Part shown: piece by piece, positions 22,080-22,432 of the stretch
Position numbering within the stretch: the first letter of the stretch is position 1
Layout of the letters: every line of letters starts with the position of its first letter
Position numbers and translations under genes: made by a program
NCBI GenBank assembly: GCA_035293845.1
Contig: DATGMB010000026.1
Span: forward strand, 1 to 22,432
Direction of reading: 5' to 3'
DNA: 22,432 nucleotides
Origin: DATGMB01 sp035293845
Lineage (GTDB): Bacteria; Acidobacteriota; Terriglobia; Bryobacterales; Bryobacteraceae
The notes under the pieces: generated by a model
What the model saw: the letters and a program-made list of their open reading frames with translations, nothing else
Database searches by the model: none
What the model was told of the DNA's origin: nothing

Positions 22080-22432
22080 ATCTTCTGCACGCGCCGCAGC
22101 GTGTACAGCTCGGGCTTCATATTCTGGTGCTCGAAGCGGCGCCAGTCGTCGTTGACGTGCAGCAGCTTGCCGCTGATGTGATTGGATCGCTCGGAGGCCA
22201 GGAACAGCGCCAGTTGAATCTGCCGCTCCGGCTGCACGCCTCCGGTGACGCGGATCTGCTCCGCCTCTTCGATTTCGCGGTGCCCGGCCCGCTCCTCGCC
22301 GGCATGCAGGATCTCGTCCGTCATGTGCGTGTACGCCCCGCCCGGCGACATGCAGTTGACCTGCACGTTGTGGTCGCGCACCTCATCGGCCAGGCATTCG
22401 GCGAAGCGCACCAGCGCCGCCTTGGACGCGGC
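22076..22432 (-). CDS. C-terminal part of an SDR-family oxidoreductase, cut by the window edge
   Basis: The minus-strand frame is open at the right edge and begins AASKAALVRFAECLADEV, the helix that carries the Lys of the SDR YxxxK motif; the catalytic Tyr would lie one residue beyond the window. VQVNCMSPGGAYTHMTDEIL matches the SDR PG segment that contacts the cofactor. The end (NHISGKLLHVNDDWRRF, then LYTLRRV) differs from FabG-like enzymes, where a GG usually follows the Asp, and looks like an SDR branch often near surface-sugar genes (recalled). Reaction and substrate cannot be told from this portion. Confidence 0.85.
   Translation of the reverse strand, partial: AASKAALVRFAECLADEVRDHNVQVNCMSPGGAYTHMTDEILHAGEERAGHREIEEAEQIRVTGGVQPERQIQLALFLASERSNHISGKLLHVNDDWRRFEHQNMKPELYTLRRVQKI

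Noticed and set aside
1..22432. CRISPR arrays, insertion sequences, integrases, rRNA or tRNA genes
   Set aside because: None was seen: no spaced direct repeats, transposase or integrase motifs, or tRNA-like folds on either strand.

Overview
This GC-rich window most likely comes from an acidobacterium of the Bryobacterales / Candidatus Solibacter type. The strongest sign is the C-terminal module of the large secreted protein at 301-2604 (GVSNAAG...APGSIISIFG, later LYGTGFGP), which matches the domain known as the Solibacter uncharacterized C-terminal domain (TIGR03437). The truncated secreted protein at the left edge looks similar. This assignment rests on recalled family knowledge; no search was run.

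Layout. (1) 1-4.9 kb: start of a minus-strand secreted protein; a 767-aa secreted repeat protein (+); a polyprenol-phosphate sugar transferase fused to a GtrA membrane domain (-); an orphan NarL/FixJ response regulator (-). A clear intrinsic terminator separates the last two. (2) 4.67-5.18 kb: an AT-rich intergenic region with a good sigma-70-like promoter for the regulator and a sigma-54-like site facing the next block. (3) 5.18-16.9 kb: thirteen co-directional genes forming a Tad/Flp (type IVc) pilus locus: PilZ protein, large GT-C-like membrane protein, Flp pilin, CpaB, CpaC secretin, CpaE, CpaF ATPase, TadB, TadC. After TadC come two tandem 31/32-codon membrane micro-proteins, a QW-repeat (squalene-cyclase-like) alpha-barrel protein and a Tat-exported DUF362 lipoprotein. 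(4) 16.9-22.4 kb: PIG-V-like mannosyltransferase (-), a BrnT toxin / CopG-type antitoxin pair (+), a small DUF5658-like membrane protein (-), an FHA-adenylate cyclase fusion (+), an FNT-family channel with a coupled 72-aa protein (-), a DedA/VTT membrane protein (+), and the 3' part of an SDR oxidoreductase (-).

How it fits together. Flp pilin would be exported through the CpaC secretin by a machine made of CpaF (ATPase), TadB/TadC (inner-membrane platform), CpaE (localisation ATPase) and CpaB (periplasmic). PilZ suggests c-di-GMP control, and the GT-C-like protein might glycosylate surface structures. The prepilin peptidase (TadV/CpaA), TadD and the pseudopilins TadE/F/G are not in the window and must be supplied from elsewhere if the pilus works.

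Most novel points: the paired micro-proteins with a shared IWLGAG membrane segment and polybasic tail; a 39-position near-perfect palindrome between cpaE and cpaF that, when folded as RNA, would place a distant Shine-Dalgarno sequence 5 nt from the otherwise SD-less cpaF start; stem-loop arrays on both sides of flp; and the QW-barrel/DUF362 pair appended to the tad operon. All functional roles for these are inference.
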